Positions 7,613 through 15,183 of a DNA stretch of 16,076 nucleotides are shown here, piece after piece (positions within the stretch are counted from its first letter, which is position 1; each line of letters opens with the position of its first letter). The position numbers and the translations under genes are program-made. The stretch is from Pseudomonadota bacterium (GTDB taxonomy: Bacteria > Pseudomonadota > Gammaproteobacteria > Acidithiobacillales > Acidithiobacillaceae), in contig JAKAFG010000024.1 of NCBI GenBank assembly GCA_021818125.1, positions 1 to 16,076 of the forward strand. The letters run 5' to 3'. Below the pieces are notes generated by a model that worked only from the letters and a program-made list of their open reading frames with translations, did no database searches and was not told the origin of the DNA.

Positions 7613-8781
7613 CCAGGCCAAGCTGGTGGTTAGCGGAAGACGGACCTGCCGACACGGTTCTCTGGTGGATCATTCTGGCCCTGCTCGGCTTCGGCTTCAT
7701 CATGGTCTACTCCGCCAGCGCTCCGATCGCCCAGCACGAGACCGGCAACCCCTTCTTCTTTGCCGAGCGGCAGGGCCTCTACGGCATTTTTGCCGCTGCG
7801 ATACTCTATTACGCCAGCCGCATTGATCTGGATTTCTGGGAGCGCATCACTTTCCCGCTGATGGGCCTTTCCATCATCGCCCTAGTCCTTGTTTTTATGC
7901 CATTTATCGGCGTATCGGTGAATGGCTCCCATCGCTGGATCAACTTCCTCATCGTCCGTCTGCAGCCTTCTGAATTGCTGAAATTTGCCTTGCTGCTTTT
8001 CCTCGCCCGCTACGTGGTACGTAAGGGGGAGTTGCTGGGCCGCTTCAAAGAGGGGCTCTGGCCGATTTTTGTGGTACTCGGTCTGCTGGGTGTGCTCCTG
8101 CTCCTGCAACCGGATTTCGGCTCTTACGCGATGGTGGTGCTCCTCACCGGAGTGATGCTCTTTCTGGGCGGCCTGCCCTTGGGTTACGTCATCCTGGCCG
8201 GCGCCGTATCGGGTAGCGCGCTTGGAATTCTGGCCGTATCAGCGCCTTATCGCCTGGCCCGCATCACGACCTTCCAAAACCCCTGGGCAGATCCTTATGG
8301 GGCCGGATTCCAGTTGGTGCAATCTCTCATTGCCTTTGGGCGTGGCGGCATCTTCGGAGTCGGTCTGGGCGACGGGGTAATGAAATATTTCTACCTGCCC
8401 GAGTCCTATACCGACTTCATTCTGGCGGTGATCGGCGAAGAGCTCGGCATGATCGGGGTGTGGTCCCTGGCGATGCTCTATGGCATCGCCTGCTGGCGGA
8501 TCTACCGTGTCGGTCGCCGTGCTGCTGCGGCCGGTGATGCCTTCTTTGCTCTTTTCTGCTACGGCACCCTGACCTGGTTTGGGGGCGAGGCGGTTATGTC
8601 CATGGGCGTGAATCTCGGCGCTCTACCGACCAAAGGTTTCGCCCTACCGCTGATCAGTTACGGCGGCAGCGCCCTGGTCTTCCTCTGCGCGGCCCTGGGT
8701 GTCGTCCTCGGCGTCAGCCGCCGTTATCCGGCCGTGCCCAAAAGCAAAGTCGTCGTCCGGGGGGAACTCCAGAATGGCTGA
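7609..8781 (+). CDS. ftsW: Septal peptidoglycan glycosyltransferase FtsW (SEDS family)
   Basis: FtsW polymerises lipid II into glycan strands at the septum and partners with the FtsI encoded above. The 390-residue product is an integral membrane protein of about ten segments (E. coli FtsW 414). SEDS signatures are present in order: FIMVYSAS (30-37), NGSHRWINF with LQPSELLKFALLLFLARY (105-135), LLQPDFGS (165-172), NPWADPYGAGFQLVQSLIAFGRGG (224-247), and PESYTDFILAVIGEELG (264-280), where Asp269 is the likely counterpart of the catalytic aspartate of the family. LISYGGSALV lies near the C-terminus. FtsW rather than RodA is inferred from the dcw context and its placement between murD and murG. 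It overlaps the murD stop by 4 nt (ATGA), with GGGGAGAG at 7597-7604 as ribosome binding site. Confidence 0.97.
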   Translation: MTRPSWWLAEDGPADTVLWWIILALLGFGFIMVYSASAPIAQHETGNPFFFAERQGLYGIFAAAILYYASRIDLDFWERITFPLMGLSIIALVLVFMPFIGVSVNGSHRWINFLIVRLQPSELLKFALLLFLARYVVRKGELLGRFKEGLWPIFVVLGLLGVLLLLQPDFGSYAMVVLLTGVMLFLGGLPLGYVILAGAVSGSALGILAVSAPYRLARITTFQNPWADPYGAGFQLVQSLIAFGRGGIFGVGLGDGVMKYFYLPESYTDFILAVIGEELGMIGVWSLAMLYGIACWRIYRVGRRAAAAGDAFFALFCYGTLTWFGGEAVMSMGVNLGALPTKGFALPLISYGGSALVFLCAALGVVLGVSRRYPAVPKSKVVVRGELQNG

Positions 8782-9856
8782 CAGCGTCCTGATCGCAGCC
8801 GGCGGCACTGGCGGCCATGTCTTCCCGGCCCTGGCGGTCGCCGACGCACTGCGCGCCCAGGGCGTGGAGGTCGCTTTTGCGGGAACGGCTGCCGGGATGG
8901 AAGCACGCCTGGTGCCGGAACGCGGCTACCCGCTGCATACCCTGGACATGCAGGGCCTGCGCGGCAAAGGCATGGGGCGCTGGTTGCGTGCACCCTGGCG
9001 GGTGAGCAAGGCCATCCTCCAGGCCCGGCAGATTTTGCGGCGGACCCGGAGCCACGTGGTCCTGGGCATGGGCGGTTACGTCGCCGCACCCGTCGGCATC
9101 GCCGCCTGGACTCTGGGACGCCCACTCTGCCTGCACGAACAAAATGCCATCGCCGGGCTCAGCAATCGTTTGCTGGCCCCGCTGGCCAGGCGTATTTTTC
9201 TCGGCTTTCCCGGCACCCGTCTGGCCCGCGGTGAGTGGGTGGGGAATCCGGTGCGCGAGGCTATTCGCGCCTTGCCGACACCGCAGGAACGCTTCCACAA
9301 CCGTAAAGGGCCGGCGCACCTGCTCATCATGGGCGGCAGTCAGGGCGCCAAGGCGCTCAACGAAGTCAGTGTCGCCGCGCTGAGCAGCATGACCGCCGCC
9401 GAGCGTCCTGCCATCTGGCATCAGGCGGGCAAGGATCACGTGGAAAGCACGCAGGCGGCTTACGCGCGGGCGGGCATCGACGCCCGGGTAGAACCCTTTA
9501 TAGAGGATATGGCGGCGGCGCTGGGTTGGGCCGATCTCGCGCTCTGCCGCGCGGGCGCCGCCACCATCGCCGAACTCGCCGCCGCTGGTCTCGGCGCCGT
9601 CCTGATCCCCTTCCCCTTCGCAGTGGACGATCATCAGGCCGCCAACGCCCGTTTTCTGGAGGAGGCCGGTGCGGCCAGGATGCTGCGTCAGGAAGGACTG
9701 GACGCCATACAATTGCGCGACGTGTTGAACCCCTTGCTGACCGACACCGCACTCCGCCTGCGCTGGGCAGAAGCCGCGCGCGCTCAGGCCAAGGGCGACG
9801 CCGCCGCCACCGTTGCGACAGCATGCATAGAATGTGCGGGAGGCAAAAATGCGTAA
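8774..9856 (+). CDS. murG: Undecaprenyldiphospho-muramoylpentapeptide beta-N-acetylglucosaminyltransferase MurG
   Basis: MurG adds GlcNAc from UDP-GlcNAc to lipid I at the cytoplasmic face of the membrane, giving lipid II. The 360-residue GT28/GT-B enzyme (E. coli 355) has the three glycine-rich loops: GGTGGH (10-15), MGGYVAAPVG (99-108) and GGSQGAKALN (187-196). HEQNAIAG is at 121-128, and the UDP-sugar site RAGAATIAELAAAG (259-272) contains Glu267, with Gln288 downstream. ATG 8774 is chosen over an in-frame start at 8699: it has GGGGGAA about 8 nt upstream, gives the compact N-terminus MADSVLIAAGGTGGH, and overlaps ftsW by only 8 nt. The longer form would add 25 residues read out of frame from the end of ftsW. 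Confidence 0.98.
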   Translation: MADSVLIAAGGTGGHVFPALAVADALRAQGVEVAFAGTAAGMEARLVPERGYPLHTLDMQGLRGKGMGRWLRAPWRVSKAILQARQILRRTRSHVVLGMGGYVAAPVGIAAWTLGRPLCLHEQNAIAGLSNRLLAPLARRIFLGFPGTRLARGEWVGNPVREAIRALPTPQERFHNRKGPAHLLIMGGSQGAKALNEVSVAALSSMTAAERPAIWHQAGKDHVESTQAAYARAGIDARVEPFIEDMAAALGWADLALCRAGAATIAELAAAGLGAVLIPFPFAVDDHQAANARFLEEAGAARMLRQEGLDAIQLRDVLNPLLTDTALRLRWAEAARAQAKGDAAATVATACIECAGGKNA

Positions 9857-11243
9857 CTGGGTCCGCCAAATCCACATGGTCGGCATCGGCGGCAGCGGCA
9901 TGCGCGGCATCGCCGAAGTGCTGCTGAATCTCGGCTACGCCGTCTCCGGCTCCGATTTACGCCCCGGCAGTTCCACCCTGCGCCTGACGGATTTAGGTGC
10001 GCGGATTTTCGGCGGCCACGAAGCGGCCAATGTGCGCGGCGCGGATGTGGTCGTGATTTCTTCGGCCATTCCGGAAAGCAATCCAGAGGTTCAGGCCGCC
10101 CGCGAACTGCGCATCCCCGTCATCCGCCGCGCCGAGATGCTGGCGGAGCTGATGCGCTTCAAGCAGGGCATCGCCATCGCTGGCACCCACGGCAAGACCA
10201 CCACCACCAGCCTGGTGGCCAGTATCCTCGGCGCTGGCGGACTGGACCCCACCTTCGTCATCGGCGGCCGCTTGAAGAGCGCCGGTACCCATGCCGCCCT
10301 CGGCAGTGGCGAATATCTGGTGGCAGAAGCGGACGAATCTGATGCATCCTTCCTCTATCTCTCGCCAGTCATGGCCGTCGTCACCAACATCGACGCCGAT
10401 CACATGGAAACCTACGGCGACAGCCTCGATAATTTGCGCGGCGCCTTCCTGCAATTCCTCCAGCGCCTGCCCTTCTACGGCCTCGCCGTCCTCTGCACCG
10501 ATGAACCCATGGTCGCCGGCCTCATCCCCGAATTGCGCACCCCCGTACTGCGCTACGGCTTCGGTGACGATGTGGATTTACAAGCGCGTGATGTCACCGT
10601 GCATGACATTGGCAGTCGCTTCGCCGTGTGGCGACGGGTGGACAGCGACTACGTCCACTGGCTGGACGTAGAACTGGGCATCCCCGGCCGCCACAACGTC
10701 CTCAATGCCCTCGCCGCCATCGGTATTGCCAGCAAGGTGGGCATACAGGAATCCACTATTGCCACTGCTCTGGCCGACTTCCGCGGGGTCGGCCGCCGCT
10801 TTGAGCTGGTCGGTACATTCGACGGAATCACCGTGGTGGATGATTACGGCCATCACCCCCGGGAAATCGCCGCCACTATCGCCGCAGCCCGCTCCGTATG
10901 GCCGGAGCGGCCGCTGGTGGTGGCCTTTCAGCCCCACCGCTACAGCCGCACGCAAGCGCTCTTCGGTGATTTCGTCAGCAGCCTGGCGGCAGCGGACCGG
11001 GTGATTCTGACGGACATTTACAGTGCTGGCGAAAAGGCCCTGCCCGGCGTCAGCAGCCGCGCCCTCGCCGCGGCCATGGCCGCGCAGGGCGTAACCGTCC
11101 GTTTCCTGCCTGATTTACTCACGGCGCCGCAACAAATCCGCGCCGAACTCCCCGCCGGGGCCGTACTGCTGACCCTCGGCGCGGGCAGCATCGCCAGTCT
11201 GGCGGCACAATGGCCCCAGGTCTTCGGGGAGGATCCCGCATGA
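9849..11243 (+). CDS. murC: UDP-N-acetylmuramate--L-alanine ligase MurC
   Basis: MurC adds L-alanine to UDP-MurNAc, the first amino acid step, using the product of MurB encoded next. The 464-residue protein (E. coli 491) has the N-terminal motif HMVGIGGSGMRGIAEVL (9-25), ATP loop GTHGKTTTT (112-120, Lys116), AEADESDASF (149-158), NIDADHMETYG (170-180), and the C-terminal-domain motif DDYGHHPRE (321-329). The ATG at 9849 is preceded by GGGAGG at 9838-9843; an in-frame GTG at 9834 would sit upstream of this site. It overlaps murG by 8 nt. The gene contains an 8-bp hairpin (10889-10910), a 16-nt palindrome (11069-11084) and a weaker 7-bp hairpin (10772-10794). Confidence 0.98.
   Translation: MRNWVRQIHMVGIGGSGMRGIAEVLLNLGYAVSGSDLRPGSSTLRLTDLGARIFGGHEAANVRGADVVVISSAIPESNPEVQAARELRIPVIRRAEMLAELMRFKQGIAIAGTHGKTTTTSLVASILGAGGLDPTFVIGGRLKSAGTHAALGSGEYLVAEADESDASFLYLSPVMAVVTNIDADHMETYGDSLDNLRGAFLQFLQRLPFYGLAVLCTDEPMVAGLIPELRTPVLRYGFGDDVDLQARDVTVHDIGSRFAVWRRVDSDYVHWLDVELGIPGRHNVLNALAAIGIASKVGIQESTIATALADFRGVGRRFELVGTFDGITVVDDYGHHPREIAATIAAARSVWPERPLVVAFQPHRYSRTQALFGDFVSSLAAADRVILTDIYSAGEKALPGVSSRALAAAMAAQGVTVRFLPDLLTAPQQIRAELPAGAVLLTLGAGSIASLAAQWPQVFGEDPA
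10889..10910 (+). repeat. Intragenic 8-bp inverted repeat in murC
   Basis: Arms CCGCTCCG (10889-10896) and CGGAGCGG (10903-10910) are perfectly complementary around the 6-nt loop TATGGC. The repeat encodes a weakly conserved stretch around ARSVWPERPL. At this GC content an 8-bp stem is expected by chance a few times in a window this size, so functional weight is low. Confidence 0.5.
11069..11084. repeat. 16-nt perfect palindrome in murC
   Basis: CGCGGCCATGGCCGCG is identical to its reverse complement. It is flanked by an additional complementary pair, GCCCT (11061-11065) and AGGGC (11086-11090), separated from the core by 3 and 1 unpaired bases, giving an imperfect 30-nt symmetric element. 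It codes for the alanine-rich segment around LAAAMAAQG near the murC C-terminus, where GCC/GCG alanine codons favour such symmetry. Confidence 0.55.
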
Positions 11244-12127
11244 TGCACGTTATTGGGGGTCGTCTGCGCCTGGGAGAACCCATGCACCGCCACACCAGCT
11301 GGCGGGTCGGCGGCCCGGCCGACCACTTCTATCTGCCCGGCACACTGGAAGATCTGCAGGCTTTCCTGCAGCGTTTCGCCGTCGCCCCCCTCACCTGGCT
11401 CGGGCTGGGCAGCAATGTGCTGGTGCGCGATGGCGGCCTGCGCGGCACCGTCATTTGCCTGGCCAACACCCTGGATGAAATCACCCTCGACGCGTCCGGC
11501 CTGGTCCGTGCCGGAGCGGGCGCGGGCGCAGTCAAGATCGCCCACTTCGCCGCCAAAGCCGGGCTCGCCGACGCCGAATTTCTGGCCGGCATTCCCGGCA
11601 CCCTGGGCGGCTGTCTCAGTATGAATGCCGGCGCCCACGGGGGCGACACCTGGAGCCTGGTGGAATGGGTCGAGGTATTACATCCCGATGGCCAGGTGCA
11701 ACGTCTGTCCCGTGCCGAGTTTCAGATTGGTTACCGCGAGGTGCTGGGTCAGGGCGCGGCCTGCTTCGTCGCCGCCGGATTACGCCTGACCCCCGAAGAC
11801 CGCGACACCGTCATGCAGCGCCTGCGTGCCTGGCAAGAACGCCGCGCCGCCACCCAGCCCCTGGAATGGCCGAGCTGCGGTTCCGTCTTCCGCAACCCAC
11901 CCGGCGATCATGCCGCCCGACTCATTGAAGCGGCGGAACTCAAGGGCATACGTTATGGCGATGCCGAAGTAAGTACCCAGCACGCCAATTTCATCATCAA
12001 CCGCGGTGCTGCCCGCGCCGAGGAGATTGAAGCACTGGTGGCCAACGTGCAACAAGAGGTTCTCAGCCGCTTTGGCATCGAACTCCAGCCGGAGATGCGC
12101 GTTATCGGGGAGGTGGCCGATGTCTGA
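11240..12127 (+). CDS. murB: UDP-N-acetylenolpyruvoylglucosamine reductase MurB
   Basis: MurB reduces UDP-GlcNAc-enolpyruvate to UDP-MurNAc with NADPH and FAD, supplying MurC encoded just upstream. The 295-residue protein has the FAD-binding N-terminus (TSWRVGGPADHF, 19-30), LGLGSNVLVRDGGLRG (54-69), GIPGTLGGCLSMNAGAHG (117-134), IGYRE (163-167), the catalytic serine in SCGSVFRNPPG (Ser215), and the proton-relay glutamate in LQPEMRVIGE (Glu285). It lacks the extra residues that make E. coli MurB about 342 residues, so it is probably type II. I start at ATG 11240, which shares ATGA with the murC stop and has GGGGAGG at 11226-11232; the second ATG (11243) is possible, and an in-frame ATG at 11210 is unlikely. 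Two small inverted repeats lie early in the gene, at 11305-11324 and 11354-11371. Confidence 0.97.
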   Translation: MMHVIGGRLRLGEPMHRHTSWRVGGPADHFYLPGTLEDLQAFLQRFAVAPLTWLGLGSNVLVRDGGLRGTVICLANTLDEITLDASGLVRAGAGAGAVKIAHFAAKAGLADAEFLAGIPGTLGGCLSMNAGAHGGDTWSLVEWVEVLHPDGQVQRLSRAEFQIGYREVLGQGAACFVAAGLRLTPEDRDTVMQRLRAWQERRAATQPLEWPSCGSVFRNPPGDHAARLIEAAELKGIRYGDAEVSTQHANFIINRGAARAEEIEALVANVQQEVLSRFGIELQPEMRVIGEVADV

Positions 12128-13046
12128 TTTGCTCCGCATAGCCGTACTTTATGGGGGTCCCTCCGGCGAACGCGAAGTTTCCCTCGACAGCGGTCGCGCC
12201 GTATTGCAGGCGCTGCAGGGATTGGGCCTGGATGCCGTCGGCATTGACATCCAGCCGGCCATCCTTCAGCAGCAAGTGGCAGACAGCAAGGCGCACATCG
12301 TCTTCAACGTCTGCCATGGCGCGGTAGGCGAAGACGGCCTGTTGCAGGCCTGCCTGGAGACTCTCGACATGCCCTACACCGGCAGTGGCGTCCTCGCTTC
12401 CGCCCTCGCCATGGATAAATGGCGCTGCAAGCAGCTCTGGCGGGCAGCCGGTTTACCGGTGACCAACGGCATCCTGCTGCGCCGCGGCGAGAATGCACCT
12501 GATCTCGGCGCCCGCTTCGGCTGGCCCCTGTACATCAAGCCGAACCACGGCGGTTCCAGCCTTGGCGTCAGCAAAGTTACGGGTCCGGCAGAACTGGATG
12601 CGGCCTTGCAGAGCGCCTTTGCGATGGAAGACGAAGTCCTCTGTGAGGGGGCCGTCATTGGCCACGAGGCCACCGTTGGCATCCTCGACGGCCGTGCACT
12701 GCCGCCCATTGTCATCGAAACACCCCGCGCCTTCTACGACTACACCGCGAAGTATCTCGCCGACGATACCCGCTACCTCTTGCCCTCCGGCCTCGGTGCC
12801 ACACTGGATCAGCGGTTGCAGACACTTGCGCTCAAGGCCTTTGCCGAACTGGGCGGCCGCGACTGGGGACGGGTCGACTTCATGATCAGCAGCGACGGCC
12901 AGGCCCATCTGCTGGAAGTGAACAGTGTACCCGGCATGACCAGCCACAGCTTGGTCCCCATGGCCGCCAAAGCGATCGGCATGGATTTCCCGGAATTATG
13001 CAACGCCATACTGCACACCGCGCAGAGGAGAGTGAAACATGGTTAG
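12120..13046 (+). CDS. ddl: D-alanine--D-alanine ligase Ddl
   Basis: Ddl makes D-Ala-D-Ala for MurF with ATP. The 308-residue protein (E. coli DdlB 306) is an ATP-grasp enzyme. The N-terminal motif YGGPSGEREVSLDSG (11-25) carries Glu17. FNVCHGAVGEDG (62-73), LAMDKWRCK (96-104), YIKPNHGGSSLGVSKV (138-153) and FYDYTAKY (205-212, with Lys211 and Tyr212) follow. Metal ligands are Asp253, Glu266 and Asn268 in the RVDF and LLEVNSVPGMTSHS segments. The active-site tyrosine at 212 points to D-Ala-D-Ala rather than D-Ala-D-lactate formation. ATG 12120 overlaps murB by 8 nt and has GGGGAGG at 12107-12113; the open frame extends upstream to 12006, but that part is only the shifted frame of murB. Confidence 0.98.
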   Translation: MSDLLRIAVLYGGPSGEREVSLDSGRAVLQALQGLGLDAVGIDIQPAILQQQVADSKAHIVFNVCHGAVGEDGLLQACLETLDMPYTGSGVLASALAMDKWRCKQLWRAAGLPVTNGILLRRGENAPDLGARFGWPLYIKPNHGGSSLGVSKVTGPAELDAALQSAFAMEDEVLCEGAVIGHEATVGILDGRALPPIVIETPRAFYDYTAKYLADDTRYLLPSGLGATLDQRLQTLALKAFAELGGRDWGRVDFMISSDGQAHLLEVNSVPGMTSHSLVPMAAKAIGMDFPELCNAILHTAQRRVKHG

Positions 13047-13884
13047 CGTCATGCGCGATTACCACCATGGGCAGAACCCGCAACGGCCTGCTGCCACCAC
13101 CATCAAGGAGCCGCCCAAACGCAAAATCGAGGCCGCCCCACCCAAAGTACGCCGGCCCGTTCCATGGCGGCTTTACGGTGGTGTACTGGTCGGAGGTATC
13201 GGCCTCAGCGCCCTCGCCTGGGGGGGCTGGATGGGCTGGAACTGGGTGCGCGAGCCGCAACTCATGCCCATCAGCACCCTGACCATTACCGGCACTTCGG
13301 CGCAGATCCCTTTGCCCGAGGTGAACGCCGCCCTCAGACCTTATGTGGGTCAGGGCTTTCTCTGGGTCCATCCGGATCAGGTGCGGCATGCACTCGACAC
13401 TTTGCCCTGGGTGGCTGATGCCGAAGTGCGCCGGGTCTGGCCCGATCGGCTGCAGATTGATATCAAACCCTACACCCCGGTAGCCCGCTGGTTAGGCGGT
13501 GCCGGACAAATGGTGGATGATCAGGGTCAGGTGTTCAGCATCCCCCCTAGTCAGGTACCCAGTGACCTGCCGAATCTCGAAGGACCGGCGGATAGCGGCG
13601 CGAGGCTGATTGCACAAATGGCCAACTTCAACCAGATCCTCGCCCCCCTGGGCGTCAACGTGCTGGATTTGCAGGAAGACCAACGCGGCGGCTGGCGTTG
13701 CATTCTCAGCAATAAGGTGCGCCTGCTGTTGGGCAGTGAAGACATCCTTCCCGCCTTAAAACGCTGGGTGGTTATTGCCCCCCAGGTCAAGGAATACCTC
13801 GTGCCGGGGGCCACCATGGACCTGCGCTACACCAATGGCTTTGCGGTCGCCATGCCCGCGGCGGCCACCGTCAGCAGTCAGTAA
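13039..13884 (+). CDS. ftsQ: Cell division protein FtsQ
   Basis: FtsQ is a bitopic inner-membrane protein that links early and late divisome proteins and binds FtsB-FtsL. The 281-residue product (E. coli 276) has a basic, proline-rich cytoplasmic tail (1-43), one membrane segment at about 45-66 (GGVLVGGIGLSALAWGGWMGW), a periplasmic POTRA domain from about 74 to 145 (starting ISTLTITGTSAQIPLPEV, including LPWVADAEVRRVWPDRLQIDI), and a beta domain to about 270. ATG 13039 overlaps ddl by 8 nt and has GAGGAG at 13024-13029; a second in-frame ATG at codon 5 cannot be excluded. FtsQ sequences diverge widely, so the call rests on the POTRA motif, topology and location between ddl and ftsA. After its TAA there is the first real intergenic gap of the cluster. 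Confidence 0.96.
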   Translation: MVSVMRDYHHGQNPQRPAATTIKEPPKRKIEAAPPKVRRPVPWRLYGGVLVGGIGLSALAWGGWMGWNWVREPQLMPISTLTITGTSAQIPLPEVNAALRPYVGQGFLWVHPDQVRHALDTLPWVADAEVRRVWPDRLQIDIKPYTPVARWLGGAGQMVDDQGQVFSIPPSQVPSDLPNLEGPADSGARLIAQMANFNQILAPLGVNVLDLQEDQRGGWRCILSNKVRLLLGSEDILPALKRWVVIAPQVKEYLVPGATMDLRYTNGFAVAMPAAATVSSQ

Positions 13885-13905
13885 CGGATCACCGATCCGA
13901 AGGAG
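13885..13905 (+). promoter_or_regulatory. Small hairpin abutting the ftsA Shine-Dalgarno
   Basis: Directly after the ftsQ TAA, arms CGGATC (13885-13890) and GATCCG (13894-13899) form a perfect 6-bp stem with loop ACC. The next six bases, AAGGAG (13900-13905), are the ftsA ribosome binding site, 9 nt before its ATG. A ribosome terminating on ftsQ would cover the hairpin, so it could tune ftsA initiation or coupling. The layout is seen directly; the regulation is inference. Confidence 0.55.
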
Positions 13906-13914
13906 CGAAACGAA

Positions 13915-15183
13915 ATGAAACGCAGCAATCCGGAACTCATCGTCGGTTTGGACATCGGCACCTCCAAGGTCGCCTGCATCGTCGCCCAGTCCAGGGGCGG
14001 CCGTGAGGCAGAAATCATCGGCGTCGGTCAGCATCCCTCCCGCGGTCTCAAAAAGGGTGTGGTGGTCGACATCGAATCCACCGTTCAGGCCATCACCCGC
14101 GCCGTGCAGGAAGCGGAACTGATGGCCGGTGTGCAGATTCACGGCGCCGTCGTCGGCATTGCCGGCGGCCACATCCGCGGCTATAACAGCCACGGCATCG
14201 TCGCCATCAAGAACAAGGAAGTCAGCAATGACGATGTCGGCCGGGTCATGGACGCCGCCCGCGCCATCGTCATTCCCCAGGACCAGAACGTCATCCACAT
14301 CCTCCCCCAGGAATTCATGATCGACAGCCAGGAAGGCGTCCGTGAGCCCGTCGGCATGTCCGGCGTGCGCCTGGAGGCACGGGTGCACATCGTCACCGGT
14401 GCTGTCAGCGCCGCGCAAAACATCACCAAGTGTGTCGAACGCTGCGGCTTGCAGGTACAGGATCTGGTCCTCGAACAGCTCGCCTCCGCCGACGCCGTCC
14501 TCACCGCTGATGAGAAAGAACTCGGTGTCTGTCTGGTGGACATCGGTGGTGGCACCACGGACATCGCCATCTTCCGCGATGGCGCCGTTCGCCACACCGC
14601 CGTCATCCCCATCGCCGGCGATCAGGTCACCAACGACATCGCCCTGGGCCTGCGCACCCCGCCCGTCGAAGCCGAGCAGATCAAAAAGCTCTATGGCTGC
14701 GCCCTCGGCGACCTGATCGAGCAGGACGACGAAATACCTGTCCCCAGTGTTGGCACTCGCCCGCCGCGGACCATTTCCCGGCGTATTCTCGGCGACATCA
14801 TCGAGCCCCGCATCAAGGAGCTTTTCGAGCTGATCCAGGCGGAACTGCGCCGCACCGGCTATGAAGACATGGTCGCGGCAGGGGTGGTCGTTACCGGCGG
14901 CTCCAGCAAGCTGGAAGGCATGGCCGAGCTGGCCGAAGAAATCCTCCACCTGCCGGTGCGCGTCGGCGAGCCCATGCATTTACCCGGCATGGAAACCGTC
15001 GTCCGAACTCCGGGCCATGCCACGGGCGTGGGTCTGGTCATGTACGGACTGCACAATCAAGTGGTGAGTCAGGCCGAGCCACTTCAGAACCCGGCCATCG
15101 CGGCACGGGAAAATCATATGGATACGAGCTTCGGCGGCGTTTTTCGCAAGATGCGCTCCTGGGTACAGACGAGCTTTGGCTAA
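13915..15183 (+). CDS. ftsA: Cell division protein FtsA
   Basis: FtsA is the actin-like ATP-binding protein that tethers FtsZ filaments to the membrane and recruits later divisome proteins. The 422-residue protein (E. coli 420) contains phosphate-1 motif GLDIGTSKVACIVA (11-24), the 1C subdomain characteristic of FtsA (about 85-165), phosphate-2 motif DIGGGTTDIAIF (209-220), and the adenosine motif VVVTGGSSKLEGM (324-336). A C-terminal amphipathic helix, FGGVFRKMRSWVQTSFG (406-422), is the expected membrane-targeting sequence. The start is clear: AAGGAG at 13900-13905 and no in-frame alternative nearby. It is followed by a 58-nt gap and then ftsZ. All actin-fold motifs are intact. Confidence 0.99.
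   Translation: MKRSNPELIVGLDIGTSKVACIVAQSRGGREAEIIGVGQHPSRGLKKGVVVDIESTVQAITRAVQEAELMAGVQIHGAVVGIAGGHIRGYNSHGIVAIKNKEVSNDDVGRVMDAARAIVIPQDQNVIHILPQEFMIDSQEGVREPVGMSGVRLEARVHIVTGAVSAAQNITKCVERCGLQVQDLVLEQLASADAVLTADEKELGVCLVDIGGGTTDIAIFRDGAVRHTAVIPIAGDQVTNDIALGLRTPPVEAEQIKKLYGCALGDLIEQDDEIPVPSVGTRPPRTISRRILGDIIEPRIKELFELIQAELRRTGYEDMVAAGVVVTGGSSKLEGMAELAEEILHLPVRVGEPMHLPGMETVVRTPGHATGVGLVMYGLHNQVVSQAEPLQNPAIAARENHMDTSFGGVFRKMRSWVQTSFG

Noticed and set aside
8714..9910. Long open frame on the - strand (398 codons) opposite murG
   Set aside because: It spans the well-defined murG gene and both junctions. The translation resembles no family and has the composition expected of antisense GC-rich codons.
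10204..10218. Odd-centred palindrome CCACCAG-C-CTGGTGG in murC
   Set aside because: It covers codons after the conserved P-loop threonines; the 1-nt centre cannot form a stable hairpin loop and codon constraint explains it.
13756..14979. Long - strand open frame (407 codons) opposite ftsA
   Set aside because: It is antisense to a complete FtsA. Its D- and G-rich translation mirrors GCC and ATC codons of ftsA and has no start context or motif.
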